Shown in pieces: positions 1 through 8,940 of a stretch of DNA of 64,000 bases; position 1 is the stretch's first letter, and the number at the start of each line of letters is the position of its first letter. Origin of the DNA: Marinomonas vulgaris (GTDB taxonomy: Bacteria; Pseudomonadota; Gammaproteobacteria; Pseudomonadales; Marinomonadaceae); assembly GCF_018145875.1 (NCBI RefSeq), contig NZ_JAGSSV010000008.1:1-64000 (forward strand), read 5' to 3'. The position numbers and the translations under genes were made by a program. The notes under the pieces are model-generated. The model had not been told where the DNA came from, searched no databases, and worked only from the letters and a program-made list of their open reading frames with translations.

Positions 1-1
1 A

Positions 2-175
2 GTTGATGTGACATGGTCAGGCTCGAAGGTTAAAAATGAATTGTCTCATGCGCGGGACTTATTCGCATCTTCCCTAGCCATGTATTTCTACTCATTGAAC
101 AGCCAGAGCGTTACCAACACAACAGACTTAATACTCAATAACTACATCCGACTTCGCCACGGTACAGCAAGATAA
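2..175 (+). CDS. Possible 3' end of an unidentified gene (partial at window edge)
   Basis: A single plus-strand frame stays open from the window edge for 57 codons and ends in TAA at 173-175, while the other two plus frames stop at once. The translation (starts VDVTWSGSKV, ends NNYIRLRHGTAR) reads like ordinary protein but I recognise no family. The last 48 bases would overlap gbcB tail to tail. An open frame of this length can occur by chance, so this is a weak call. The alternative is that 1-127 is simply untranslated sequence downstream of gbcB. Confidence 0.25.
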   Translation, partial: VDVTWSGSKVKNELSHARDLFASSLAMYFYSLNSQSVTNTTDLILNNYIRLRHGTAR

Positions 176-1255
176 AACGTAGCCAGCCTCTACATCCTCA
201 TCGGTAATACCGCCGTTATGATCCATTTGCGTCTGACCTTCTTTTACCAAAACTTTGCAAGTACCACAGATGCCCATACCGCACGCCTTGGGAATCATCA
301 AATCCAGTTTTGCTGCCGCAGTATGTAAGGTTTCCCCTTCGCCGATCTGAATACTCTTACCGCTGGTCGCAAACTCAATACGCAATAAATCGTCTTGATT
401 CACAGCATCCGCTTCGGCTTGAGCCACTTCGGCTTGCTCTTTTGCATCCTCCACCACGTCGGCTGGCGTCGCGCCAAAAGACTCTTCGTGGTAATGCGAC
501 ATATCAAAGCCCCGTGATTTCAATAACGCTTTGACTGCTTTCATGTAAGGGGTTGGGCCACAACAGTATATTTCTCGCTCCATAAAGTCGGGGGAAATCA
601 TGTCTAATTTGGCAGCATCAAGATAACCACGATACCCTTGCCAAGGCAGCCCGTTCTCCATTCTTTCAACAATGAGGTACAAACCAAAGTTATCCAAACG
701 AGCGGCCATGTGATCCAGCTCTCGGGTAAAAATCACATCGCGAGGAGAACGTGCGCTGTGTATAAACGTCATGTCAACATCGGCATTGGTATCAAACCAC
801 CAGCGCGCCATAGACATAAGTGGCGTAATGCCAACACCGCCAGACAACATAAGTACTTTTTCCGCAGGAAAATCGATGCAGTTAAATTGACCAACCGGCC
901 CGTGCACCGCCAACTCCATCCCGACGGTCATGTTGTCATGCAACCAATTTGACGCCTCGCCACCCGGCACACGTTTCACCGTGATCGAAAAGCTGTAAGG
1001 AACCGATGGCGAGCTAGAAATGGTGTAAGAGCGCATTACCTGCTGGTTGTTGATGTCCAATTCCAAGGTAACAAATTGACCTGGCTTGAAGAAAAACATC
1101 ACCGGTTGCTGAGCCATAAAGCAAAACGTACGCACATCCCATGTTTCATGAATCACTTTGACACAGCGCACATTATGACGACCATTAACCCATGTTTGAG
1201 TGTTTACTGGGGCCAAATAGTCGGCATTCACGATTGGAGAAGAGGAATTGGTCAT
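128..1255 (-). CDS. gbcB: Glycine betaine monooxygenase, reductase subunit GbcB
   Basis: This is a 375-residue electron-transfer subunit that passes electrons from NAD(P)H through flavin and a [2Fe-2S] cluster to the Rieske oxygenase GbcA, which demethylates glycine betaine to dimethylglycine. Seen in the sequence: a ferredoxin-reductase half with the flavin motif RSYT (residues 75-78), the nucleotide-binding GGVGITP (139-145) and CCGPTPYM (231-238), an Ala/Glu-rich linker at about 265-290, then a plant-type ferredoxin domain with C325, C330, C333 and a late Cys pair (363-364). I chose the ATG at 1255 because an AGAG ribosome site lies just upstream. The longer frame reaching 1306 would add a non-homologous leader. 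It is divergent from gbcA. The domain order and the gbcA neighbour make GbcB the likely identity, although related Rieske reductases share this layout. Confidence 0.85.
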   Translation of the reverse strand: MTNSSSPIVNADYLAPVNTQTWVNGRHNVRCVKVIHETWDVRTFCFMAQQPVMFFFKPGQFVTLELDINNQQVMRSYTISSSPSVPYSFSITVKRVPGGEASNWLHDNMTVGMELAVHGPVGQFNCIDFPAEKVLMLSGGVGITPLMSMARWWFDTNADVDMTFIHSARSPRDVIFTRELDHMAARLDNFGLYLIVERMENGLPWQGYRGYLDAAKLDMISPDFMEREIYCCGPTPYMKAVKALLKSRGFDMSHYHEESFGATPADVVEDAKEQAEVAQAEADAVNQDDLLRIEFATSGKSIQIGEGETLHTAAAKLDLMIPKACGMGICGTCKVLVKEGQTQMDHNGGITDEDVEAGYVLSCCTVAKSDVVIEY

Positions 1256-1550
1256 ATTGAAATCTCTATTGATGAGCATGAAAATGGATAAACAGCTGGC
1301 CACCAAAACCGGCCTTTCACCTTCATTCTGAATGCTGGTGAATCCCGCTAATTAACTCTAAACGACAAGAAGTTGCTCGTGGCAGTCAAAGCCTTACCAA
1401 CTACGCCGTTGCGCGTCGATTTAGGTATCAACCTGTGTCGCTAATGGGCATTTTCGTCCCCTCTGCTTAGGAGATTATACGTTCGTCATTACCGACAACA
1501 CTTCGAGCCGGTAACCCCATTATTCTTTTTGTCATTTAAGGCCCAGAAAG
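1256..1550. promoter_or_regulatory. Divergent gbcB/gbcA control region
   Basis: These 295 bases separate the two divergent betaine monooxygenase genes and must hold both promoters. In pseudomonads this pathway is activated by the AraC-type regulator GbdR. That is family knowledge, and I cannot assign a GbdR site here. A short GGCC-N9-GGCC repeat lies near 1298-1314, but nothing in it is decisive. No gene for GbdR lies within the window. Confidence 0.4.
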
Positions 1551-2819
1551 ATGAATCAACAAGACCTGATCAACAAACGCCACGCCTCTCTTGCGGATGC
1601 AAAAAGTGATATGAAAACCATGCTCGCGAATCGTCTGAGCCACTACTCGCTCGATGCACCCTTATATAACGATCCGAACCTGTTCAAAATCGATATGGAG
1701 GAAATATTTCAGAAAGAATGGCTTTTTGTTGGTATGACCAGTGAGATACCCAAAAAAGGCGACTATTTTACGGTGGAAATTGGTCAAAATCCGGTGCTAC
1801 TAGTTCGCGACGGCGAAGGTAAGGTTCAGGCATTTCACAATACTTGTCGTCACCGTGGCTCTCTTATCTGCACTGAGCACAGAGGCAAGGTGGCGAATCT
1901 GGTCTGTCCATATCATCAGTGGACTTATGATCTGAAAGGCAATTTATTATTTGCCGGCACAGAAATGAACAAAGACTTCGACTTAACACAACACGGCTTA
2001 AAGTCTGCCTTTTGCAAAACCGCCGGTGGCTTTATTTTCGTCTGTTTGGGTAAGACACAACCGGACGATGAATTCGACGCCTTTCTTGAAACATTGAACG
2101 AGTACATGGCGCCTTACGATGTGGAGAATACCAAGCTAGCCGTTGAATCCACCATGCACGAAAGAGCAAACTGGAAACTCGTGCTTGAGAACAACCGCGA
2201 ATGCTACCACTGCGCCGGCAGCCACCCAGAATTACTCAATACCTTATTGGAATGGGACGACACGGAAGACCCTCGCGCACCGCAGGATTTCCACGATCAT
2301 TACAACGCCCAAGCAAGTGAATGGGATGCTGAAGGCATTCCTCATCAACACCGAAGTTTTGGGGCAACACAGCGCAATCGCATCGTACGTATGCCGCTCA
2401 AAAAAGGTACCAAGGTAATGACCATTGACGGCTCAGCGGCGTGTTCAAAAAAACTAGGTCGTGTGCTCAATGCAGAACTTGGTTCCATGCGAATTTTACA
2501 CCTGCCAAATTCTTGGAATCACATGCAATCTGATCACTTTATTGTCTTTAGAGTGTTGCCTGTGTCAGCACAAGAAAGCATAGTGACCACCAAATGGTTT
2601 GTGCACAAAGACGCCGTAGAAGGCGTTGACTACGACGCCGACAAGCTTCGTCATGTATGGGATGCCACGAATGAGCAGGATAAAATATTAGGAGAGCGTA
2701 ATCAGATGGGCATTAATTCAATCGGCTATCAACCAGGTCCCTATTCGCAAACCTACGAATTTGGGGTGATCAATTTTTTACAATGGTACTCAGATACCAT
2801 TCAGAAAAACCTGTCATAA
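1551..2819 (+). CDS. gbcA: Glycine betaine monooxygenase, Rieske oxygenase subunit GbcA
   Basis: This 422-residue Rieske non-heme iron oxygenase alpha subunit is expected to remove one methyl group of glycine betaine as formaldehyde, giving dimethylglycine. The Rieske cluster ligands are visible as C99-x-H101 and C119-xx-H122. The mononuclear iron site follows in NNRECYHCAGSHP, with H220 and H225 as likely ligands. The length fits the GbcA/stachydrine demethylase type of oxygenase. The start at 1551 follows an AGAAAG ribosome site. Its partner reductase gbcB is divergent. The dimethylglycine genes that continue the pathway lie at the far end of the window. A close relative acting on stachydrine or carnitine cannot be ruled out from motifs alone, but the dgc operon nearby supports betaine. 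Confidence 0.85.
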   Translation: MNQQDLINKRHASLADAKSDMKTMLANRLSHYSLDAPLYNDPNLFKIDMEEIFQKEWLFVGMTSEIPKKGDYFTVEIGQNPVLLVRDGEGKVQAFHNTCRHRGSLICTEHRGKVANLVCPYHQWTYDLKGNLLFAGTEMNKDFDLTQHGLKSAFCKTAGGFIFVCLGKTQPDDEFDAFLETLNEYMAPYDVENTKLAVESTMHERANWKLVLENNRECYHCAGSHPELLNTLLEWDDTEDPRAPQDFHDHYNAQASEWDAEGIPHQHRSFGATQRNRIVRMPLKKGTKVMTIDGSAACSKKLGRVLNAELGSMRILHLPNSWNHMQSDHFIVFRVLPVSAQESIVTTKWFVHKDAVEGVDYDADKLRHVWDATNEQDKILGERNQMGINSIGYQPGPYSQTYEFGVINFLQWYSDTIQKNLS

Positions 2820-2849
2820 CAAAAAGCCGATAATTCATTATTCAAAGCA

Positions 2850-2878
2850 CGATGACCGCTAAATCTCAGTGGTCATCG
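2850..2878. terminator. Hairpin between convergent gbcA and pssA
   Basis: An 11-bp stem (CGATGACCGCT / AGTGGTCATCG, one G-T wobble) encloses a 7-base loop. It sits 30 bases after the gbcA stop and about 50 bases after the pssA stop on the other strand. No T-tract follows on either strand, so it may be a weak two-way terminator or an mRNA 3'-end stabiliser. Confidence 0.45.
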
Positions 2879-2926
2879 CACTTGTATAGAAAGTTGTCGA
2901 ATTCGGAAACAACCAAAACGCTTCAA

Positions 2927-4264
2927 TTATAAAATACGCTTCAACAACCGATCAGCACGAGTTCGAATGACTTTTTTCAGTAACCGCTGGATTTTTGAAG
3001 GGTAATCGCCCATGGCATCCAACTGCTCAAACGACGCCACTCTGTGGGTATGTTGGAAAATATTGTCATACTCGGCCGTAAATTGAGCGAGTAAATGCTT
3101 ATCAGGGTCTTCAATCAATAAACCATTCTCAAGGTCAAGCGACCAAGCCCTTGGATTAATATTATGTCCTGTCAGCAGCATACTGCACTGATCAACCCAC
3201 AACCCCTTTAAGTGAAAACTGTTGCTGTCATGCTGCCACAGATGCAACGACAAAACGCCTGACTCAATGTATTTCTGGTTCACACGAGCAAATTTACGCA
3301 AATTTATCTCATACAAATAGGGCAAGCCCGCGATTGCACGAAAAGGCTGATCGGGTGGAATGTAAAAATCGTTGGCGGTTTTATCACCCACAATAATATG
3401 AACTTTAACACCTCGCTTTAGCGCCCGTTTTAATTCTCTTAGCACCGCTTTGGGCATATTAAAATAAGGCGTACACAACACCAGCTCTTTCTTAGCGTCG
3501 GCCAACATGCGAATGATACGATTATTCAATGCATTTCTGCGCCTACCTACACCAACTAAAGGCGTCACAGCCACACACTGATCCGTTAAGGGTTCGTGTT
3601 TCAGCTGGTAAAACGCTTTCCCTAATGCCAAACGGCATTGTCGTATAGAAAACCGCAATTCTTTTGTGGAAGGCAAAGGGCTTCGAGACAAATCGTTCAC
3701 AGCAGGGTGTTGAATCAACTTATCAAGGATAAAGTTCACCATGCTATTGGCCAGCGTCGCGTGTTGAATCAGGTGGTAGCGGTCAAATCGATAGCGATCC
3801 TGATGATGCAAATACACATTGTTGAAACTGGCACCCGTGTAAAGCAGGGTATCGTCAAAAATAGAGCCCTTTAAGTGCAGCACGCCAAACACTTCGCGAT
3901 TTCGTACTGGCACACCATACACGGGGACTTTATGAGGGTATTGCTCAGCAAAGTCTTGATACATGCCGGCATTACCTTTGCCCTTTTTAGCGCCGATTAA
4001 CCCTCGTTGAGCACGATGCCAATCCACACACACCGCCACATCCAAAGAGGGATTGCGCTGTTTTGCCTCGTAAATGGCCGTTAAAATTTCTCGCCCAGCG
4101 GCATCATCTTCTAAATACAAACCCACCAGGTAAATACGCTTACTGGCTTTGCGGATCATTTCCAGCAAAACCTGTCGATATTCAGCTGCAGAATGTAAGA
4201 AACGAAACGCATCGGGGGCGATGGCGAAAGAAGACACAGGAGCCAATAGAGATCGAATGGGCAT
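2927..4264 (-). CDS. pssA: CDP-diacylglycerol--serine O-phosphatidyltransferase PssA (PLD type)
   Basis: This 445-residue enzyme makes phosphatidylserine, the precursor of phosphatidylethanolamine, from CDP-diacylglycerol and serine. It belongs to the gammaproteobacterial phospholipase D-fold class, which acts at the inner face of the cytoplasmic membrane. Two HKD motifs are visible: H130-x-K132-x4-D137 in HLKGSIFDD, and a second near residue 354 in HLKGLWVDQ, which has the HxK but not an obvious Asp in the same register. The stretch DWHRAQRGLIGAKK (81-94) and the length closely match the E. coli enzyme (451 residues). It lies alone on the minus strand, convergent with gbcA and downstream of the apeB terminator. 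Confidence 0.9.
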   Translation of the reverse strand: MPIRSLLAPVSSFAIAPDAFRFLHSAAEYRQVLLEMIRKASKRIYLVGLYLEDDAAGREILTAIYEAKQRNPSLDVAVCVDWHRAQRGLIGAKKGKGNAGMYQDFAEQYPHKVPVYGVPVRNREVFGVLHLKGSIFDDTLLYTGASFNNVYLHHQDRYRFDRYHLIQHATLANSMVNFILDKLIQHPAVNDLSRSPLPSTKELRFSIRQCRLALGKAFYQLKHEPLTDQCVAVTPLVGVGRRRNALNNRIIRMLADAKKELVLCTPYFNMPKAVLRELKRALKRGVKVHIIVGDKTANDFYIPPDQPFRAIAGLPYLYEINLRKFARVNQKYIESGVLSLHLWQHDSNSFHLKGLWVDQCSMLLTGHNINPRAWSLDLENGLLIEDPDKHLLAQFTAEYDNIFQHTHRVASFEQLDAMGDYPSKIQRLLKKVIRTRADRLLKRIL

Positions 4265-4374
4265 AATGAAAATGCACTACCTTTATTAAAAACTAACGAG
4301 CGACTGTAACAAATCCCTCTCATTTTTCCTAAGACAATTGTGTGAACAAGCGTATTTTTGACCATCAAAAGCCA

Positions 4375-4408
4375 TAAAAAAACCCCATAGAACAAAGTGC
4401 TATGGGGT
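4375..4408 (-). terminator. Rho-independent terminator of apeB
   Basis: On the minus strand an 8-bp stem (CCCCATAG / CTATGGGG, arms at 4383-4390 and 4400-4407) with a 9-base loop is followed by seven T residues. It lies about 35 bases after the apeB stop and separates apeB from pssA. Confidence 0.85.
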
Positions 4409-4442
4409 ATGTCTCACGAAAGCAGTATGTTTAAGTGGCTTA

Positions 4443-5744
4443 TTAAACGCGCGATATTAGATCGCCTCGCTGGGTGAAACGCACTAACACTTTATAGAGC
4501 CCATACGCATCATGGCTTCCCGCCAACTCTCGAATGGAGTGCATTCCAAACGTTGGCAAGCCAATGTCGATGGTTGGCACGCCAATTTCACCCGAGGTGA
4601 TCGGTCCTATGGTGCTACCACACGCCATGTCACTGCGTACCACAAAACATTGAACCTCGTAGTTTTCCTGAGCCGCGATGTCCCGATAAATACTGGCCGT
4701 CTCACTGTTCGTTGCGTAACGTTGATTCGCGTTCACCTTGATCACAGCGCCCTTATTAATTGCTGGAGCGTGCAATTTATCGTGCTTATGAGCGTAGTTA
4801 GGGTGCAAAGCATGGGCATTGTCTGCCGACACCAGCATAGAGCGCTGCATGGCTTGAACATATTGCTCAGGGTTGGGTGTTAAACGACGCAATACATCTT
4901 CCAAGAAAGGCCCGTTCGCACCACATGCTGACAAGCTGCCAATTTCTTCATGGTCCGTGCACACCAATAAACTTGGGCGCTGTTCTTTCGAATCCAACAA
5001 GGCTTTAAGCCCCACAAAACAACTCAATAAATTATCCAAACGAGCCGAGCAAATGTATTCTTTATGCAAGCCTACCAAGGCGGCTGGCTGGGTATCGTAC
5101 AGACTCAATTCGAAATCAAGAACACTGTCGACTGCTAACGCTGGATATTGTTTTTTAAGCTGGCTTTTCAGTAGCTCATGAAGGTCAAACTCGTTTTCAA
5201 CGCCACATAAAATCGGCAAAATTTCCTCTTGAGGATTCACCGAAAAGCCCTCGTTTGCCTGTCGATTTAAGTGAATCGCCAGGTTAGGAATCACCGCGAT
5301 TGGATCAACAAAATCCACCAAACGACTCACAATTTCGCCGCCTTGTGTTTTCAGGGTAATACGGCCGGCGATCGACAAATCACGATCCAACCAAGTATGC
5401 AACAAAGCGCCACCGTAGACCTCCACACCCAACTGATGGAAACCAAAACGGTCAACCTGAGCATTGGGCTTTAGCTTCAAACACGGGCTGTCGGTGTGTG
5501 CCCCCATCATTCTCCAGCCGAGTTGATTCAGATTAAGCTGAGGCACAGTAAAAGCGATCAAAGAGGAGTCATTACGTGTGACAAAATATTGCCCGCCCTC
5601 GTCAATCACCCACTCTTCAGATTCGATTAATTCAACAAAACCCTGTGCTAATAAATGTTTTTTCATCGTCGCTGTGGCGTGAAAAGGCGTTGGCGACGTA
5701 TGAAGAAAGGACAATAAATCGTCGTTAAAATGTGTAAGTTCCAT
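4443..5744 (-). CDS. apeB: M18 family aminopeptidase ApeB
   Basis: This 433-residue dinuclear zinc aminopeptidase is cytosolic and forms large tetrahedral assemblies in its family. It removes N-terminal residues, often acidic ones. Metal-site motifs characteristic of M18 are present in order: GAHTDSP, a DCF-like segment (RLDNLLSCF), CTDHEEIGS with the catalytic Glu, DNAHALHPNY, and the C-terminal GMHSIREL carrying the last His ligand. The length is typical. It is divergent from prc with 123 bases between them and is followed by its own terminator. Confidence 0.93.
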   Translation of the reverse strand: MELTHFNDDLLSFLHTSPTPFHATATMKKHLLAQGFVELIESEEWVIDEGGQYFVTRNDSSLIAFTVPQLNLNQLGWRMMGAHTDSPCLKLKPNAQVDRFGFHQLGVEVYGGALLHTWLDRDLSIAGRITLKTQGGEIVSRLVDFVDPIAVIPNLAIHLNRQANEGFSVNPQEEILPILCGVENEFDLHELLKSQLKKQYPALAVDSVLDFELSLYDTQPAALVGLHKEYICSARLDNLLSCFVGLKALLDSKEQRPSLLVCTDHEEIGSLSACGANGPFLEDVLRRLTPNPEQYVQAMQRSMLVSADNAHALHPNYAHKHDKLHAPAINKGAVIKVNANQRYATNSETASIYRDIAAQENYEVQCFVVRSDMACGSTIGPITSGEIGVPTIDIGLPTFGMHSIRELAGSHDAYGLYKVLVRFTQRGDLISRV

Positions 5745-5867
5745 AATGACCTGTCAGCACAATGCTGTAAAAAAGTGACTTTTTAACACTTTGGCTGGTT
5801 TTACAGCCCTGTGTCTAATATGATTTTGACTATGACGTTCCAACTAGACTGAGAGAACCCATCCTGG

Positions 5868-7916
5868 ATGAATTATAAACGCCTTTTGCTTTGCCTTTTA
5901 ACCGGCTACACCTTCGCCTCAACTTCCGCGTTGGCTTATCAAGAATTGCAACCGCCTCATGAATACGACAAGGTATCAAAAGAGCTCGTTGAGATGCTAG
6001 AAGGCATTCATTATAACAGACCCGTTATTGACGACGCCATTTCGGCTAAAGCCTTTGATTACTATATTGATGCGCTTGATCCAAGCAAAAGTTTTTTCTT
6101 GAAAAACGACATAGCCGCTTTGTCCAAATACAAAACCCGCTTTGATGATGCGCTAAAAAGTGGCGACACCCAAGTGGCTTACACCATTTATAATCTCTAT
6201 TTGAATCGTTTGGAAAGCCGCCTTATTTCGCTGCAAGAAAACCTGCCAGATATGGTGAAAAGCTTCAATTATGACGTCGACGAATCCCTAAATGCAGACC
6301 CTGAAGCACTCACCTGGGCGGCAACCAACGCTGAGTTGGACGATTACTGGCGCAAACGCCTTAAAAACCGCGCCTTGACACTTAAGCTAAATGGCGAAAG
6401 CGAAGAAGAAATTGTGTCGATTTTAGAGCGTCGCTACAAAAACCAGCTTAAGCGCGTCGATCAAACTAACGCCACGGATGTTTATCAAACCTTCGCCAAC
6501 GCAATTACCTCGGCTATTGATCCGCACACCAGTTACTTTGCACCTCGCGCATCCGAGACATTCAACATCAACATGAGTCTATCCTTGGAAGGCATTGGCG
6601 CAGTGTTACAAATGGACGATGACTACACCAAAATCGTGCGTCTTGTGCCTGGTGGTCCTGCCGCGACACAAACCGACCTTGCCCCTAATGACCGCATCAT
6701 CGCCGTAGGCCAAGATGACGAGCCCATGGTCGATGTGGTTGGCATGCGCCTAGACGATGTTGTCGACATGATTCGTGGCGAACGAGACACCACAGTCACG
6801 CTGGAAATCACCCCAAGTAAGGGCGACACTCAGACCAGCAAACAGATTAAAATTGTGCGTAAGAAAGTCAAGCTAGAAGATCAGTCCGCACAAAAAGAAA
6901 TCGTCGAAGTAGAACGAGATGGAGAAACCTACAAGGTTGGCGTCATCAGCTTACCGACGTTTTATTCTGACTTTGCCGCCATTCAAGCGGGTGAAAGAGA
7001 TTATAAAAGCTCAACTCGTGATACGAAAAACTTAATTGAAGAACTTCGTCAAGAAGACATTTCCGCTCTGATCTTGGATTTACGCAATAACGGCGGTGGC
7101 TCACTTCAAGAGGCCAACGCCTTAACAGGGCTGTTTATTCCATCAGGCCCAACCGTTCAAATTCGCGATCAGGGTGGACGTGTCACACCGTTAGGCGATA
7201 CGGACACAGCCATTACCTACAGTGGTCCTATGGCGGTATTGGTGAATCGAATGAGTGCATCCGCATCGGAAATCGTCGCCGGTGCTTTGCAGGACTATGG
7301 CCGCGCCTTGATTTTAGGCGATCAAACCTTTGGTAAAGGCACAGTTCAAGTATTGCAAGACATGGACAAAGGCCAGCTAAAAGTTACTCAGGCTAAATTT
7401 TATCGCGTTTCAGGAGAAAGCACCCAACACAAAGGCGTCATGCCTGATATCACCTTCCCTTCTCTCTTAGACAAAGAGGCGATTGGTGAGAGCGCGCTGG
7501 ACAACCCACTGCCATGGGACAAAATACACGAAACTCGCTACCCTGTTTATTGGAACATTCCAGCGTATCTGCCAATTTTAGAACCTCGCCATCAAGCTCG
7601 AATGGCCAAAGACCCTAATTTCGTTGCCATCAACGATCAGATCGAAGACTTCAAAGAGCAAACAGAGAGCTACAAAAACATCTCTTTAAAAGAAAGCACG
7701 CGACTTGAACAACAAGAAGCAAACAAAGCCCGTGAACTGACACGCGAGAATACTCGTCGAGAAGCTCTTGGCTTGGAATTACTCACCTCGGTTGATGACA
7801 TTGAAGCCATAGAAGAAGACACCTACGCAAAGGAAGCGTCTGAGATTTTATTGGACTTTATTGCCACCAACCAAATGGCGCAAGAACAAGCAGAAAAGAA
7901 AACCGCACAAAACTAA
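5868..7916 (+). CDS. prc: Tail-specific carboxy-terminal protease Prc
   Basis: This 682-residue periplasmic S41 protease degrades proteins from their C-termini and trims or controls envelope enzymes such as peptidoglycan hydrolases. A cleavable signal peptide is evident (residues 1-23, basic start then a hydrophobic core ending SALA). The order is an N-terminal helical domain, a PDZ domain at about 240-330, and the protease core with the SASASEI motif. By alignment to E. coli Prc the Ser/Lys dyad is S465 and K490, with the expected spacing of 25. A C-terminal charged helical domain follows. It is complete and ends at a strong terminator. Confidence 0.95.
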   Translation: MNYKRLLLCLLTGYTFASTSALAYQELQPPHEYDKVSKELVEMLEGIHYNRPVIDDAISAKAFDYYIDALDPSKSFFLKNDIAALSKYKTRFDDALKSGDTQVAYTIYNLYLNRLESRLISLQENLPDMVKSFNYDVDESLNADPEALTWAATNAELDDYWRKRLKNRALTLKLNGESEEEIVSILERRYKNQLKRVDQTNATDVYQTFANAITSAIDPHTSYFAPRASETFNINMSLSLEGIGAVLQMDDDYTKIVRLVPGGPAATQTDLAPNDRIIAVGQDDEPMVDVVGMRLDDVVDMIRGERDTTVTLEITPSKGDTQTSKQIKIVRKKVKLEDQSAQKEIVEVERDGETYKVGVISLPTFYSDFAAIQAGERDYKSSTRDTKNLIEELRQEDISALILDLRNNGGGSLQEANALTGLFIPSGPTVQIRDQGGRVTPLGDTDTAITYSGPMAVLVNRMSASASEIVAGALQDYGRALILGDQTFGKGTVQVLQDMDKGQLKVTQAKFYRVSGESTQHKGVMPDITFPSLLDKEAIGESALDNPLPWDKIHETRYPVYWNIPAYLPILEPRHQARMAKDPNFVAINDQIEDFKEQTESYKNISLKESTRLEQQEANKARELTRENTRREALGLELLTSVDDIEAIEEDTYAKEASEILLDFIATNQMAQEQAEKKTAQN

Positions 7917-7924
7917 CGTCATCT

Positions 7925-7956
7925 GGGCGCACAACTGTTAAGCTGTGCGCCCTTTT
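7925..7956 (+). terminator. Rho-independent terminator of prc
   Basis: A 9-bp GC-rich stem (GGGCGCACA / TGTGCGCCC, arms 7925-7933 and 7944-7952) with a 10-base loop is followed by TTTT, 9 bases after the prc stop. Confidence 0.85.
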
Positions 7957-7985
7957 CATCATCTTAAAAGAACGTATTTAACACC

Positions 7986-8288
7986 ATGGCTAAAGCGTCA
8001 TCCGATCGCAATACAATCGACCTATTTGGTAAAGCCCCAGGTCGACCACGCACCCAACCTTTAACGCGTAAAGACCAACTTAAAATCAACAAGCGTGCAC
8101 AACGTGAAAAGGAAAAAGCCCTTGGGTTAAAGCGCTTAGAATTGGTGGTGGAACAAGACACCATCGCTAAACTCGATGCACTTTGCGAACAAGCTGGCGT
8201 AAAACGCACAGAATGGCTCACACAGCACATCAACAAAACTTTTGGCAAATCAAAAGCTGTATTAGCCCAAACCCGCACGAAAAAATAA
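7986..8288 (+). CDS. YbfE-like small protein (LexA-regulated family)
   Basis: This 100-residue basic protein matches the E. coli YbfE layout: DRNTIDLFGKAPGRPRT near the start, then a lysine/arginine-rich stretch with KDQLKINKRAQR, then a predicted ribbon-helix-helix-like end (LELVVEQDTIAKLDALCEQ). E. coli ybfE is SOS-induced and its function is unknown. A DNA-binding role is inferred from the fold prediction. Here I see no LexA operator (CTGT-N8-ACAG) in the 69 bases upstream. It lies between the prc terminator and tdk. Confidence 0.75.
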   Translation: MAKASSDRNTIDLFGKAPGRPRTQPLTRKDQLKINKRAQREKEKALGLKRLELVVEQDTIAKLDALCEQAGVKRTEWLTQHINKTFGKSKAVLAQTRTKK

Positions 8289-8359
8289 GCTCATTTGCCA
8301 TAGTGATTTGTTATACTTGCCGACCTTATTCACCCGCAAACAATTTTTACTGACTTCCC

Positions 8360-8938
8360 ATGGCCAAACTGTATTTTTATTATTCCGCAATGAATGCGGG
8401 GAAATCGACCGTTCTGCTTCAATCGGCTCACAACTACCAAGAACGCGGCATGAAAGTGTTACTGCTAACCGCGTCTATTGATGACCGCTTTGAAACGGGT
8501 CAAATCGCATCACGTATTGGCATTTCAGCCGATGCCAGCTTATTCGATAATCATACTGACCTCATGTCGCTGGTGGAAAACGAGCCCAACGGACAACCAT
8601 TAAGCTGTATTTTAATCGATGAAGCTCAGTTCCTCACCAAGCAACAAGTGTATGACCTGTCTGAAATCGTCGATACATTGCACATTCCCGTGCTCGCTTT
8701 TGGCATTCGTACCGATTTCCAAGGGGAACTGTTTGAAGGCAGCCAAGCACTGCTTGCGTGGTCAGATAAATTAATTGAATTGAAAACCGTTTGTCACTGT
8801 GGCAGCAAAGCCACTATGGTCATTCGTTTAAATGCCGAAGGTATCCCTGTAAAAGAAGGCGCACAAGTCGAAATAGGCGGTAACGATCGTTACCTGTCTG
8901 TTTGTCGAAAACATTTTAAAGAAGCCGTAAGAGAGTAA
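8360..8938 (+). CDS. tdk: Thymidine kinase (type II)
   Basis: This 192-residue salvage enzyme phosphorylates thymidine and deoxyuridine with ATP. Seen: the P-loop AMNAGKST (10-17), the DEAQF catalytic segment, the [12 protein letters not shown] lasso region, and the C-terminal zinc-site cysteines in CHCG and CRKH. Length and motif order match the bacterial TK1-like tetrameric kinases. Only two bases separate its stop from rdgC, so the two are probably co-transcribed. Confidence 0.95.
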   Translation: MAKLYFYYSAMNAGKSTVLLQSAHNYQERGMKVLLLTASIDDRFETGQIASRIGISADASLFDNHTDLMSLVENEPNGQPLSCILIDEAQFLTKQQVYDLSEIVDTLHIPVLAFGIRTDFQGELFEGSQALLAWSDKLIELKTVCHCGSKATMVIRLNAEGIPVKEGAQVEIGGNDRYLSVCRKHFKEAVRE

Positions 8939-8940
8939 TT

